Positions 49,104 through 58,447 of a DNA stretch of 64,000 bases are shown piece by piece; the stretch's first letter is position 1, and each line of letters opens with the position of its first letter. The translations under genes and the position numbers were made by a program. Location of the stretch: assembly GCA_002344135.1 (NCBI GenBank), contig DDTO01000002.1, positions 736,478-800,477 on the forward strand, read 5' to 3'. The DNA comes from Chthonomonas sp. UBA2362 (GTDB lineage Bacteria; Armatimonadota; Fimbriimonadia; Fimbriimonadales; Fimbriimonadaceae). The notes beneath the pieces were generated by a model. That model had not been told where the DNA came from, searched no databases, and was given only the letters and a program-made list of their open reading frames with translations.

Positions 49104-52100
49104 CTACTCGCTAAGCCCCGAACTCTCGGCGGCAGCCGTTGGATCAAGGCCACTCCACTCCTTCCTCCCGAACACCCAGAACAGGGCCGGCGTCACGATC
49201 TGGCTCAGAAGCGTGCTCGTGACCAGGCCTCCGAGAATCACGACTGCCAGCGGCTGAAGCAGCTCTTTCCCCGGGTCGCCTTGCGAGAGTGCAAGGGGCA
49301 AGAGCCCGAACGCTGCCGCGAGCGCCGTCATCAAAACCGGTGACAGCCGCTCCAGCGTGCCCCGCACGATCATCTCCTTGCCGAAGGGCATCCCCTCCTC
49401 CGTCATCAGGTGGGCATAGTGGGAGAGCATCATGATGCCGTTGCGGGCGGCGATCCCGAACAGCGTGATGAAGCCCACCATCGAGGCGATCGAGAGCACG
49501 CCGCCGGTGAGGAACACCGCCAACACGCCGCCGACCAGCGCCAGCGGGAGGTTCACCATCACCTGCAACGCCATGCGCCACGAGCGCAAGGCCACGTGCA
49601 GCACCAGGAACATGCCGACCACCGTGAACACCCCGATCGCGAGGAGCCGGGCCGTCGCGCTCTGCTGGCTCTGAAACTGGCCGCCGTACTCCACGAAGTA
49701 CCCGCTCGGCCAGGTGCGCTGGATCACCGCCAGCCTTTCCTGAAGCTCGTTCACCACGCTGTTCAGGTCTCGCCCCTGCACGTTGGCTTGCACCACGATC
49801 CGGCGCGAGACGTTCTCGCGATTGATCGTGTTCGGCCCCGTATCGGGCTTCACCGTGGCCAACTGCGCGAGCGGAATGCGCTGCCCCGTTGGCGTGGAGA
49901 TGAGCGTGCGCCCGATCACGCCGAGGTCGTTCCGGGCCTCCGGCGTGAACCAGATGACGAGGTCGAAGGTCTGCTGCCCCTGAAGCACCTGCGATACCGC
50001 GTGCCCGCCGAGGCCCACCTCCAGGCTTTCCGCGAGCTGCAGCGGAGTCACGCCGTATCGTGCTGCCGTCGCCCGGTTGATCTCGATGCTCACCTGCGGA
50101 ACCTCGACTTGGGGCTCCACTTGGAGATCCACCACGCCGCGGACGGTCGCCATTTGCGTCTCGATTTCGCCCGCCAGGCGTCGAAGGGTGTTCAGGTCCG
50201 GCCCGAAGATCTTGACCGCGAGGGCCGCCCGGACCCCCGAGGAAAGATGATCGAGCCGATGCGAGATCGGCTGCCCGAACGTGACGAACACGCCCGGGAT
50301 CGAGCCGATCTTCTGCCGAAGCTCCTCGACGGCCCCATCCATGCCCCGTCGGCTCGGTTTGAGCCCGACGTCGAATTCCGAGTGATTCACGCCTTCGGCA
50401 TGCTCGTCCATCTCCGCGCGCCCGGTCCGGCGTCCGATGTGGGTCACTTCGGGCACGGTGAGAGTCCGCTCCTCGATGATCTTGCCGATCCGGTTGCTCT
50501 CTTCCAGGCTCGTGCCCGGCGGCAAGGTGGCGCTCAGCGAGAGCGATCCCTCGTTGAACTTCGGCAGGAACTCGCGCCCCAGGGAGGCGAGCACCCAAAC
50601 AGCGCCCGCCGTCAGGGCCAAGGTCGCCATCAGCACGAGGCCCGGATTCCGCATCGAGGCTTCCACCGCCGGGGCATTCCACCGCTTCAAGACCGTCACG
50701 AGCTTGGAATCCCCGCGGTGCTCGGGCGACATCCGCCCGAGCATCAGAGAGCACAACGCCGGGGTCAGGGTGAGCGAGACGAGCAAGGACGCCGCCATCG
50801 AGAAGATGAACGCGAGCCCGAGGGGGAGGAACACCCGACCCTCCATGCCCTCCAGCGAGAGCAGGGGCACGAACACGAGCACGATGATCAGGGTCGCGTA
50901 GACGATGCTGTTGCGGATCTCCGCGCTCGCGCGGAAGACCACCCGCAAGATGGGCTCCGGCTCGGGCAAAGCCGCATTGAGCCGCAATCGCCGGTAGACG
51001 TTCTCCACGTCCACGATGCTGTCGTCCACGACGAGGCCGATCGCGATTGCGAGGCCGCCCAGCGTCATGGTGTTCACGTAGATGCCGAAGCGGTTCAGCA
51101 GGAGCAAGGCGAGGATGAACGAAACCGGGATCGAGATCAACGAGATCGCGGTCGCCCGCACGTTCATCAAGAAGGCGAGGATCACAAACATCACGATCAC
51201 GCCCGCTTCGAGCAGAGCGCGTTCCACGTTCCGGATCGAGTTCTCGATGAAGTGCTCCTGACGAAAGAGATCGCGGTTGATGGCAATGTCTTCCGGCAAA
51301 GTCGTCTCGATCTCGTCGAGGGCCTTGTCGATCTGTTTCGTCAGCGCCAGCGTGTTGGCGTCCGGCTGTTTCTGAACCGAAAGCAGCACCGCCGGCTGGC
51401 CGTCGACGCTGGCATCGCCCCGTGGAAAGCCCTTCGCGAAGGTCACGTCGGCGACTTGGCCGATCGTGACCGGCACGCCGTCGACCGCCTTGATGGGCGT
51501 CTTCGCGATGTCCTCCAGGTTCTTCACCCTGCCCAGAATGCGGATTACCGACTCGCGGCTGGGCTCCAAGAGGAACCCGCCCCCCGCGTTGACGTTGCTT
51601 TGCCTGGCCGCTTCGACGAGCTCGTCGAGGGTCACCCCGAACTTCGCGAGGCGTTTCGGGTTGGTGAGGACCTGGTACTGCTTGATGCCGCCCCCGATCG
51701 GCACGACCTGGGCCACGCCCGGTACGGCGAGCAGGCGAGGCCGAATCGAGAAATCGGCGATGGACCGCACCTCGATCGGCTCGGTCTTCCCCGTCTTGCT
51801 GCTGACCCCGACGACCATGATCTCCCCCATGATCGAACTGATGGGCGCCAGCGAGGGCACCGACCCTTCGGGCATCCGGGCTTGCGCGAGTTGGAGCTTC
51901 TCCGAGACGATCTGCCGCGCACGGTAGATGTCGGTGTCCCAATCGAACTCCACGAAGACGATGCTAAAGCCCGCGCTGGAAGCGGATCGGACGCGCTGGA
52001 CGCCCGTGGCGCCGTTCATCATCGTTTCGATCGGGAACGAGACCAGGGCCTCGACCTCTTCCGGAGCCATCCCGTGGGCCTCCGTCATGACGGTCACGAC

Positions 52101-52235
52101 GGGGCGGTTCAGGTCGGGAAGAACGTCGACCGCCATCTTCGGGATTGTGATCGCGCCGTAGAGTACGAGCATCGCCGTCACGACGACGACGAGCCACCGG
52201 TGCCGGAGGCTGAGCTGAATGAGGCGGTTCAGCAT
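49104..52235 (-). CDS. cusA: CusA/CzcA-type heavy-metal efflux RND transporter
   Basis: The 1043-aa inner membrane pump has 12 helices and two large periplasmic loops. HME-RND hallmarks are visible: NRLIQLSLRHRWLVVV at the start, GLAIAIGLVVDDSIVDVENV (shortened) in TM4, and AARNGIMMLSHYAHL near TM11. The divalent or monovalent specificity depends on TM4 residues and the periplasmic methionines; neither was resolved here. It is the third of four structural genes and follows cusB by 34 bp. Confidence 0.95.
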   Translation of the reverse strand: MLNRLIQLSLRHRWLVVVVTAMLVLYGAITIPKMAVDVLPDLNRPVVTVMTEAHGMAPEEVEALVSFPIETMMNGATGVQRVRSASSAGFSIVFVEFDWDTDIYRARQIVSEKLQLAQARMPEGSVPSLAPISSIMGEIMVVGVSSKTGKTEPIEVRSIADFSIRPRLLAVPGVAQVVPIGGGIKQYQVLTNPKRLAKFGVTLDELVEAARQSNVNAGGGFLLEPSRESVIRILGRVKNLEDIAKTPIKAVDGVPVTIGQVADVTFAKGFPRGDASVDGQPAVLLSVQKQPDANTLALTKQIDKALDEIETTLPEDIAINRDLFRQEHFIENSIRNVERALLEAGVIVMFVILAFLMNVRATAISLISIPVSFILALLLLNRFGIYVNTMTLGGLAIAIGLVVDDSIVDVENVYRRLRLNAALPEPEPILRVVFRASAEIRNSIVYATLIIVLVFVPLLSLEGMEGRVFLPLGLAFIFSMAASLLVSLTLTPALCSLMLGRMSPEHRGDSKLVTVLKRWNAPAVEASMRNPGLVLMATLALTAGAVWVLASLGREFLPKFNEGSLSLSATLPPGTSLEESNRIGKIIEERTLTVPEVTHIGRRTGRAEMDEHAEGVNHSEFDVGLKPSRRGMDGAVEELRQKIGSIPGVFVTFGQPISHRLDHLSSGVRAALAVKIFGPDLNTLRRLAGEIETQMATVRGVVDLQVEPQVEVPQVSIEINRATAARYGVTPLQLAESLEVGLGGHAVSQVLQGQQTFDLVIWFTPEARNDLGVIGRTLISTPTGQRIPLAQLATVKPDTGPNTINRENVSRRIVVQANVQGRDLNSVVNELQERLAVIQRTWPSGYFVEYGGQFQSQQSATARLLAIGVFTVVGMFLVLHVALRSWRMALQVMVNLPLALVGGVLAVFLTGGVLSIASMVGFITLFGIAARNGIMMLSHYAHLMTEEGMPFGKEMIVRGTLERLSPVLMTALAAAFGLLPLALSQGDPGKELLQPLAVVILGGLVTSTLLSQIVTPALFWVFGRKEWSGLDPTAAAESSGLSE

Positions 52236-52269
52236 GCCCGGCCCCCGCGCATGAGCGGGCGAGCGCCGA

Positions 52270-54462
52270 TCATCGCGCGCCTCCCAGGCTCATCAGCTGA
52301 TAGGAACCCGCGGTTGCCACGACGCTGCCCGGCTCCACGCCCTTGACGACCGTGCGGTTGCCGACCACCCGCTGCACTTGCACCAGGGTTCGCCGGAACA
52401 CGCCTTCCCGGACGCGCACGAACGCGACGTCCAGCCCCTTATCCTTCTGAACGGCCGCAGTGGGCACGAGGACGAGCTGCTCGTCGTCCGTCCCGAGGAG
52501 CACGCGGACGAACATGTCCTGTTTGAGGCGCTCGCCGGGGTTGTCGATGACGATGCGCACCGGCGTCGTTCGCGTTTGGGGGTCGACCTCGTTGTGGACG
52601 AAGGCGACCTCGCCCACGTACACCTTGTCCGGGTACGCGTCGGCGATCACCTCGATGCGCTGGCCCACCGCCACCTTCGGGATGTCCTTCTCGTACACGT
52701 CGGCGACGACCCAGACGATCGCCGCGTTGAGCAGTTCGAAGAGCAACTCGCCCACCGCGACGGTCTGCCCCGACGTCACCAGCCGTTCTTCGACCTCCGC
52801 ATCGATCGGCGAGGCGATGACGATGCGGTGTCCTCCCCCGGGGGTGCCGCCCAGCAGCCGGATTTGGTCGGCGGCCACCCGAATCGCGCTCTCGATCCGG
52901 GCGGTATCGGCGCGGGCCTGGGCGAGCCGGTTCTTTGCCGAGCGAAGGGCGGCACGGGCGAGATCGGCTTGCGCTCGTGCGGCTTCGACCTCGCGCGCAT
53001 CGCGAAGCCCCCGATCCGCGATCGACTCCTCGCGTTCGAGCGCCGCCTGGGCGAGGCGCTGTTTGGTGGTGGCGTCGGCGAGGGTCGAGCGGGCCGTTTC
53101 GAGCCGGGCTTCGGTTTCCTCAACGTCCCGGGGCGCGACGACCCCGTTTGCCAGACCCTGCTTTTGTCGCCCCAGCAGGGAGGTCAGCCTCTCCACCTCG
53201 ATTCGCGCCGCGGCGACCTCGGCTTCTGCTTGCGAGGCATTGGCTCGCGCAGTCTCGACCGCCGGGGCGGTGAACGCGCCCGCCTGGGCCAGCTGTTTCT
53301 GTCTCGCCAGGTTCCGCTCGGCGATACCGAGTTCGGTTTCCGCGCTCTCCACCCCGCTCTGCGCGATGCGGATCGCGGCTTCGACCTGGGCCCGCTCCGC
53401 GCTCGCCGTTCGGTAGGCGGCCTGAGCATCGGCGAGGTCCGGGCTCTCGATCTCGGCGAGGACTTGCCCTCGATGCACCGTCGTGCCGGGCAACGCGCCG
53501 AGCCGCACCACCCGACCGCTCGATCGGGCATTGACCTTGACCACCCCGTTCGGGTTCGCACTCACGCGCCCCGTCGTTTCCAGCCACGACGCGCTGGACG
53601 ACAGCTCGGCCTTCGCCGTCTTCAAGCCGATCGTCTCGGCTTGCGCCTTGTCGATGGCGACGAGGTCGGGGTCGGCTTCGACCACCTCGTTCTCGATGGT
53701 CAACGTGAACGTGATCCCCTCCACGACCTTCGTCGCCGAACGGCCCTTCCCGGGGGTGGCGTAGGCCTCATAGAGGACCGTCGCTCCGGCGTCGGGGCTC
53801 GACTCGGGCATGATGTGCCGCCCGTCGGGGCCATGGACGTGGGCCTCGCCCTCCTGCTTGGCGCATGATCCGGCGGCGAGGCCGGTCGCGACGAGCCCCA
53901 GGAAGACCACAGCGGTCGGCATGCCGCCGGCGCCGCTTCGCTTGCCGAGCCGATAGGCGACGGCCAAAGCAACGGCACCGCCGACGATGCCGACTCCGAT
54001 GAGGAGCCAGTTCGGGCCATGCGCCTCGTGCTCGGCCCCGGCCTCGCCCGGCTGGGCGGCGGCCTGGACGACGGTGATCGGGAACTCGACCCGGGTCCGG
54101 CGGCCGTCCGGCATCTCGATGTCTTCGGTCAGGACGTATTCCCCCGCCGCGGTATAGGTCATGTGCGAGCTGTACACCTGGTTCTCCGGTTCGTACGCGT
54201 TCTTCTCGGTGTGGATGATCTCGGTCGGCTTGCCCTTCGGGGTGATCGTCGACGTCACCTTCGCGCCGCCGACGGGCTTGCCGTCGGCTCCTTCGATGCG
54301 CAGGTCATGGTGGCTCACCACGACGGTTCGGCGGGACGGCGAGCCGGTCGAGGACGCGGGTCCACCGGGACCGGGGCCGTGCGAATGGCCGTCGTCCGGA
54401 CCTCCGGCGACAGCGAACGCGGCCAGGGATCCGACGACGAGGAGCAGGCTGGCGCGTTTCAT
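52270..54462 (-). CDS. cusB: CusB-type periplasmic adaptor with N-terminal extension
   Basis: The 730-aa protein is unusually long. Residues 1-~150 have a signal peptide, a His-rich stretch and a beta-domain (VVSHHDLRIEGADGKPVGGA, HMTYTAAGEYVLTEDIEMPD shortened), similar to YtkA/FixH-like domains. A helix (~151-175) is followed by a second lipoprotein-like signal ending GLAAGSC (Cys200) and an HVHGPDGRH motif. The rest is an efflux adaptor with barrel-sandwich (RSSGRVVRLGALPGTTVHRGQV shortened) and a long coiled coil. ATG 54462 has GGAGGTG 6 nt upstream and overlaps the TolC-like stop as ATGA. Confidence 0.9.
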   Translation of the reverse strand: MKRASLLLVVGSLAAFAVAGGPDDGHSHGPGPGGPASSTGSPSRRTVVVSHHDLRIEGADGKPVGGAKVTSTITPKGKPTEIIHTEKNAYEPENQVYSSHMTYTAAGEYVLTEDIEMPDGRRTRVEFPITVVQAAAQPGEAGAEHEAHGPNWLLIGVGIVGGAVALAVAYRLGKRSGAGGMPTAVVFLGLVATGLAAGSCAKQEGEAHVHGPDGRHIMPESSPDAGATVLYEAYATPGKGRSATKVVEGITFTLTIENEVVEADPDLVAIDKAQAETIGLKTAKAELSSSASWLETTGRVSANPNGVVKVNARSSGRVVRLGALPGTTVHRGQVLAEIESPDLADAQAAYRTASAERAQVEAAIRIAQSGVESAETELGIAERNLARQKQLAQAGAFTAPAVETARANASQAEAEVAAARIEVERLTSLLGRQKQGLANGVVAPRDVEETEARLETARSTLADATTKQRLAQAALEREESIADRGLRDAREVEAARAQADLARAALRSAKNRLAQARADTARIESAIRVAADQIRLLGGTPGGGHRIVIASPIDAEVEERLVTSGQTVAVGELLFELLNAAIVWVVADVYEKDIPKVAVGQRIEVIADAYPDKVYVGEVAFVHNEVDPQTRTTPVRIVIDNPGERLKQDMFVRVLLGTDDEQLVLVPTAAVQKDKGLDVAFVRVREGVFRRTLVQVQRVVGNRTVVKGVEPGSVVATAGSYQLMSLGGAR

Positions 54463-55676
54463 CGGGGCACCTCCACGCCCGGGAGCGCGAGGGTTGCCGC
54501 GAGCAGGGCGAGTTCGGCCTCCCGCAAGGCGAGGAGCGCTTCCGCCCGCTCCCTTCGCAAATCGGCGAGCGTCTGCTGGGCTTCGATGACCTCCACCAAG
54601 GTGACGAGGCCTGCCTTGTAGCCCTCGCGCATCGCGCTCAGGAGGGCCTCCGCCTTGGGGAGGGCGTCCGCTCGGTACGCGGCGAAGATGGACTCCGCGG
54701 CTTGCAGCATCGTCAAGGCGCTTTGCTTGGAGAGGTCGGCAATCCGCTGCGCTTCCGCGAGCTCGCTTTCGGCGGCCTTCGCTTCCGCCCGGGCGGCGGC
54801 GACCGCGTTCCGGTTCTCGCCCCGATCGACGAGCGGAGCGGACAAGAAGACCTGGAAACCGAGGTTCGAGCTCGTCATGGCCCGGCGATCGAGGCTCCAT
54901 ACGTCGCTCGCCATCCCCGCAGTGAGGCTGGGGCGGCCGGAAGCCGCGACCGCCCGCGCCTGGGCCATCGCGACTTCCACGGCCACCGCGCGGGTGAGCG
55001 TCTCCGGGGATCGGGCGGGCATCGCCTTAGACCGGGCGACGCGATCACCGAGGTCCAGCGGCGGGATCGACACCACCGCGTCGGGCCCGACCAGCGATCG
55101 AAGGGCGGCTTCGCTGCGCTCTCGCTCGGCAACATGACGTCGGGCCGCTTGCTCGGCCCGGAGCACTTCGAGCTCGGCGCGGGTGACCTGGATTCGCGGC
55201 ACCTCGCCGATCTCCGTCCGCTTCTCGACGATCGCCAGAAGTTCCCGGGCGAGGTCGGCGGAATCCCGCGCCGCCTGCGCGAGCTCGCTAGCGGCCTCGA
55301 GGGCGACGAGGTCGGCGAGGACCCGACCCGCCTGGTCAAGACCGGCGGCGAGCCACCGGGTCTCGGCGAGCCGGGCCTCCGCCTCGGCGACCCGCGAGCG
55401 GGCCGCGCGGCTGCCGAAGAGGTCGAGCTCTTGGCTCAGGGCCAGGCTGCCGTTGGTGAATCCGAGGCCTGGCGCGAGCTCCACTCGCGGGTTCGCCCCG
55501 GAGCGGACCGACGCGTGGCCGAGGCGCATCGCCTCGACGACCTCGCGAGCCGCCCGGACCTTCGGGCTTCGTTCGAGGGCCCGGGCGATGAAGTTTTCGA
55601 GCGGGTCGGGCGCCTGCGCGAGGGCAAGGCCCGTCCCGAGGAATGCCGCGAGCAGCGGCAGGGTTCGACGGATCAA
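54459..55676 (-). CDS. cusC: TolC-like outer membrane efflux protein (CusC-type)
   Basis: This 405-aa protein begins at TTG 55676, with AAGGAG 7 nt upstream; the preceding frame is not coding. It has a signal peptide (LLAAFLGTGLALAQ) and two repeats of OEP domains with long helices (ALERSPKVRAAREVVEA, AEAEARLAETRWLAAGLDQAG shortened, EGYKAGLVTLVEVIEAQQTL shortened). It forms the outer-membrane channel of the pump. Its stop overlaps the cusB start (ATGA). Confidence 0.9.
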   Translation of the reverse strand: MIRRTLPLLAAFLGTGLALAQAPDPLENFIARALERSPKVRAAREVVEAMRLGHASVRSGANPRVELAPGLGFTNGSLALSQELDLFGSRAARSRVAEAEARLAETRWLAAGLDQAGRVLADLVALEAASELAQAARDSADLARELLAIVEKRTEIGEVPRIQVTRAELEVLRAEQAARRHVAERERSEAALRSLVGPDAVVSIPPLDLGDRVARSKAMPARSPETLTRAVAVEVAMAQARAVAASGRPSLTAGMASDVWSLDRRAMTSSNLGFQVFLSAPLVDRGENRNAVAAARAEAKAAESELAEAQRIADLSKQSALTMLQAAESIFAAYRADALPKAEALLSAMREGYKAGLVTLVEVIEAQQTLADLRRERAEALLALREAELALLAATLALPGVEVPR

Positions 55677-55685
55677 AGGTTCACT

Positions 55686-55758
55686 CCTTCTGTCTGACAC
55701 GAGCCGGCTCGTTCGGAGCCGGCGGATCGACGGATCGCAGTTCGTGTCAGGCGGAAGG
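55686..55758 (-). promoter_or_regulatory. Long hairpin overlapping the stop of the first gene and the ribosome binding site of the TolC-like gene
   Basis: CCTTC-TGT-CTGACACGA (55686-55702) is complementary to TCGTGTCAG-GCG-GAAGG (55742-55758), 15 of 17 pairs on the transcribed strand, with two C-A mismatches. Inside, GCCGGCTC (55703-55710) and GAGCCGGC (55716-55723) form an 8-bp stem with loop GTTCG. The GAAGG arm includes the AAGGAG of the TolC-like gene, and the other arm covers the stop of the His-rich gene. Confidence 0.7.
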
Positions 55759-56148
55759 AGGAGCGCGTCCGAGGCAGTCTCGCGGCCGGGTCGACCGCGG
55801 CGCGTGATCGGACGTCGGAATCGGCACACGCCGGACGGCCTTTACCCAATGGGGCAGATCGAGGCGGCGGTCCTGGAGGATCGCGGAGAGGAACACCTTC
55901 GATTTGGCCTTCGGCTCTTCCTTGACCGCCTCGGGGTGGGGCGTTTCTTCGCACCCGGTAGGGCGAGCCTCGGGGGTCTCGGGGGCTTCGCCCGCCTCTC
56001 TCTTGTGGCCGATGCCGTGCCGAAAGTAATGCGTCTCCGTTCGCACCGCCTCGCCGTCCTGGACGACGTGGTGATGGTGCGGCACGACCAGGTGGACCTG
56101 CGGGAAGAGCAGGCCGATCACGCCGATCAGGCCGAGGAGGCGACGCAT
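55747..56148 (-). CDS. Small exported His-rich protein, first gene of the efflux operon
   Basis: The 133-aa product has a signal peptide (LLGLIGVIGLLFPQV) and then HLVVPHHHHVVQDGEAVRTE, ETHYFRHGIGHKRE and an acidic, Pro-rich middle. The His clusters suggest metal binding, for example periplasmic capture before efflux, but no family was recognised. AGGA is 10 nt before the ATG. The C-terminal ~30 residues are Arg-rich. It is followed by the TolC-like gene after a hairpin. Confidence 0.7.
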   Translation of the reverse strand: MRRLLGLIGVIGLLFPQVHLVVPHHHHVVQDGEAVRTETHYFRHGIGHKREAGEAPETPEARPTGCEETPHPEAVKEEPKAKSKVFLSAILQDRRLDLPHWVKAVRRVPIPTSDHAPRSTRPRDCLGRAPPSA

Positions 56149-56325
56149 GTCGATGTTTCCTAAGACGTTCCCGGGCCTGTTCGGTCGCGCGTCCGGTCCT
56201 AGGCTGCATTAGTATGACCGAGGCCCGTGGGCGCGGGTGCCGGCGATCGCCGCGAACGCGCTCGGCCGGACCGTCGCCGTGGGGGCCTCGGGGCTCGATT
56301 TCGTGGAGGTCGGCATGTTGACCCC

Positions 56326-56784
56326 TCCGGTTCCTCGCTGAAGCCGTGCGGCAGCGGAACCCTCGAAGGATGGATTGGTCCCGACTACAATCTCTTTTAC
56401 GAGATCGAATTGCGCCATCCGAACACCCAAGCGGTCGCCGAGAGTCACCTCGTCCACCCGCGCAACGGCGTCATCTCCTTTGCCAGCACGCTCTACGGAA
56501 GGTATCAGGTCGCCATCAAGCCGCGCCAGGGCCTCCGGCGCGTCTATCCCGCCATGCTCATCACGAACGGCGCCACTTTCTCCGCGCACACCTACGTCAA
56601 TGGCGACGCCGGCAACGACAACGAGGTGACCGTGGGCGACTATGCCTTGATCTCTCTCTACTTCGGCCTAGACTCCTCCAGTCCGTTCTGGAGCCCCCAG
56701 GCGGATCTCGACGGAGACGAGGAGGTGACGATCGGCGACATCTCCATCATGTCTTCGAGGTTCGGCGAGGCGGGCGAGGACTAG
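56326..56784 (+). pseudogene. Remnant of a dockerin-like repeat protein
   Basis: An open frame encodes PCGSGTLEGWIGPDYNLFYE, a beta-sandwich-like stretch (VISFASTLYGRYQVAIKPRQ) and two dockerin-like Ca-binding units: NGDAGNDNEVTVGDYALISL and ADLDGDEEVTIGDISIMSSRF (each shortened to 20). It lacks any signal peptide or plausible start; the preceding 100 bp of frame are low-complexity Arg/Gly without homology. Dockerin-like tails of this type end large exported proteins in related bacteria. The 5' part has probably been lost at the junction with the efflux operon. Confidence 0.6.
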
Positions 56785-56901
56785 CGTCCCTGTACGCGGT
56801 CCTGTCGAGCGCTCGGCGGAGCCCGCGAGGGGGCGAATCGCGGCTCGCGGGCGCCCGGCATCATGGCGACACGGGCACGATGGGGGACGCCGAGTCGGCG
56901 G

Positions 56902-58242
56902 CTACTTTCCGATGAGTGACACCACCCAGTCCGGGTCGTTTTGTCGGAGCCGTCCGACCGGGCTCTTCCCACCATCGTCCTTTCCGTTTCGGGCGACCGA
57001 CCATGCGATCTCTCGGCGGGCGTCGTAGCCGTATGGCTTGCCCGAGCAGGGGTCGGTGAGGTTCAGGCCGAGGTCGGCGAGTTTCGGGGCGGTCCGTCCG
57101 CCGTGGCCTAGGGCATACAGGCGGTTCGCCACCACGATCCGCGTCAGGTCCAGGTTGGCCTTCCGGGAGTCGTCGTCACCGACGGTGGCCGGCAATCCGA
57201 TGTAGAGCATCAGGCGTCCGTAGGGATTTTTCTCCTTTGCGAGTCGGGCCTTGAGGGCGGCCATGCTCGCGGAGGGAATGCGCTCGGCGTTAGACGTCAC
57301 GATCTCGCCCCACACGGCGGCCTGATTGCCCGCCATCGTCACGACGTTCACCCGATCGGCGCGGGGTCGATCGAGATTGGCGATCAGTTCGAGGTACAGC
57401 TTCGCGCCTTCGCGAAGGGTCGTCTCGCGGTCGAACGGCTGCGGATGTCCTTTCAGGGCTTCGCGCAAGTCATCGGCGAGGCCTGTCGAGCCGCCGATGT
57501 CCTCCAGCGTGCGGCTTTGGGGACCGATGTTCTTGGCCAGTTCGGGGAGGAAGTAGTTGGCGAACTCGCCCCGAACGTGCCCTGCGAAGGCATCCTTAGC
57601 CTCTCCTTCGAGGGCCTTGGCAAGGCTGCGGACTGCGCGCGCGGACATCCCCGGGCGCCACACTGCGGTTCGGATCGCCTGGGTGGTCTGTGCCTGGGCG
57701 GCCACGCCGACGAGGTATGTGATGAAACAGTGCTTGCTCTCGAGGAGGCGCTGGGAGAATCGAAAGGCGGTGGCGAGGTTTTTCTCCGCGCCAGCGGAGT
57801 CGCCCTTGGCTTGGGCGAGAGTCGCCCGCAAGAGGAGGAGGCGAAGCAGGGTCCTCGCTTTGGGAAGTTCTTCGAAGGTGGAGGCGGCCCCGATTCCCTG
57901 GGGTCCACGCCAAGTCGGCAGGGCGATCGCCTTTTCGAGCAGCGCGAGGGCCTTCTCGTTCTTCTCGACGAGCGCCTCGGCCCGCTTGCGGGTGGCGGGC
58001 GGGAGCGACCCTTTTTGGAAGTTCTGCAGTTCCTCGACGGACAGGCTGCCTTGGAGGGCATCGGTCGCCTCGATCATGGCGAGGTAGCCGTTCTCGGAGT
58101 CCGGAATCGGCGTGGGGTCGAGGGCGAGTTCCTTGGGGACGAGCGGAGCGAGCGCGTCCACCGTGGTCACCGGCTCGGCCTTGGGTCCGCTGCCGCAACC
58201 GATGATGCCGATGGCGGTTAGGGCAAGAAAAGTTAACCTCAT
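56902..58242 (-). CDS. Uncharacterised lipoprotein, 446 aa
   Basis: A lipoprotein signal with lipobox IIGC (Cys16) is followed by a mostly helical body (residues 60-350) and a C-terminal module typical of Planctomycetota and Armatimonadota proteins: LADLGLNLTDPCSGKPYGYD, WSVARNGKDDGG and the end DPDWVVSLIGK. The function is unknown. GATAAT ends 6 nt before ATG 58242, with no Shine-Dalgarno. The 205-bp divergent spacer to the Y-family polymerase holds only the two promoters. Confidence 0.72.
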   Translation of the reverse strand: MRLTFLALTAIGIIGCGSGPKAEPVTTVDALAPLVPKELALDPTPIPDSENGYLAMIEATDALQGSLSVEELQNFQKGSLPPATRKRAEALVEKNEKALALLEKAIALPTWRGPQGIGAASTFEELPKARTLLRLLLLRATLAQAKGDSAGAEKNLATAFRFSQRLLESKHCFITYLVGVAAQAQTTQAIRTAVWRPGMSARAVRSLAKALEGEAKDAFAGHVRGEFANYFLPELAKNIGPQSRTLEDIGGSTGLADDLREALKGHPQPFDRETTLREGAKLYLELIANLDRPRADRVNVVTMAGNQAAVWGEIVTSNAERIPSASMAALKARLAKEKNPYGRLMLYIGLPATVGDDDSRKANLDLTRIVVANRLYALGHGGRTAPKLADLGLNLTDPCSGKPYGYDARREIAWSVARNGKDDGGKSPVGRLRQNDPDWVVSLIGK

Positions 58243-58248
58243 GGCCGC

Positions 58249-58254
58249 ATTATC
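58249..58254 (-). promoter_or_regulatory. -10 box GATAAT of the lipoprotein gene
   Basis: GATAAT on the minus strand ends 6 nt before ATG 58242, which has no Shine-Dalgarno. Confidence 0.55.
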
Positions 58255-58435
58255 GCGCGGTCTATTCGCAGGGTGTCTCTTGATTCGAATTGGAGAAGGG
58301 AGCCGCGCGTTGGCTCCTGCCCCCGGGCCACGACGGCCTTCTCACTCCACGGCGCTTGGGCGGGCGACGGAGTACCTGCGGATCGGGGGGTTGGAGATGA
58401 CGGGGTGAGCCTCGCACAGCATCGAAACGGTTCGC

Positions 58436-58441
58436 TATAAT
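58436..58441 (+). promoter_or_regulatory. Consensus -10 box TATAAT of the Y-family polymerase gene
   Basis: TATAAT ends 6 nt before GTG 58448. This is the only perfect -10 in the candidates. The expected -35 position (around 58413) holds CGCACA, not TTGACA. Confidence 0.65.
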
Positions 58442-58447
58442 GCAGGC

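Noticed and set aside
49144..52346. 978-aa plus-strand and 932-aa minus-strand open frames across cusA
   Set aside because: Both are Arg/His/Asp-rich shadows of the CusA-like transporter in other phases.
56209..56589. 126-aa minus-strand frame in the dockerin remnant
   Set aside because: The plus strand carries the recognisable Ca-binding repeats; the minus frame is their shadow.
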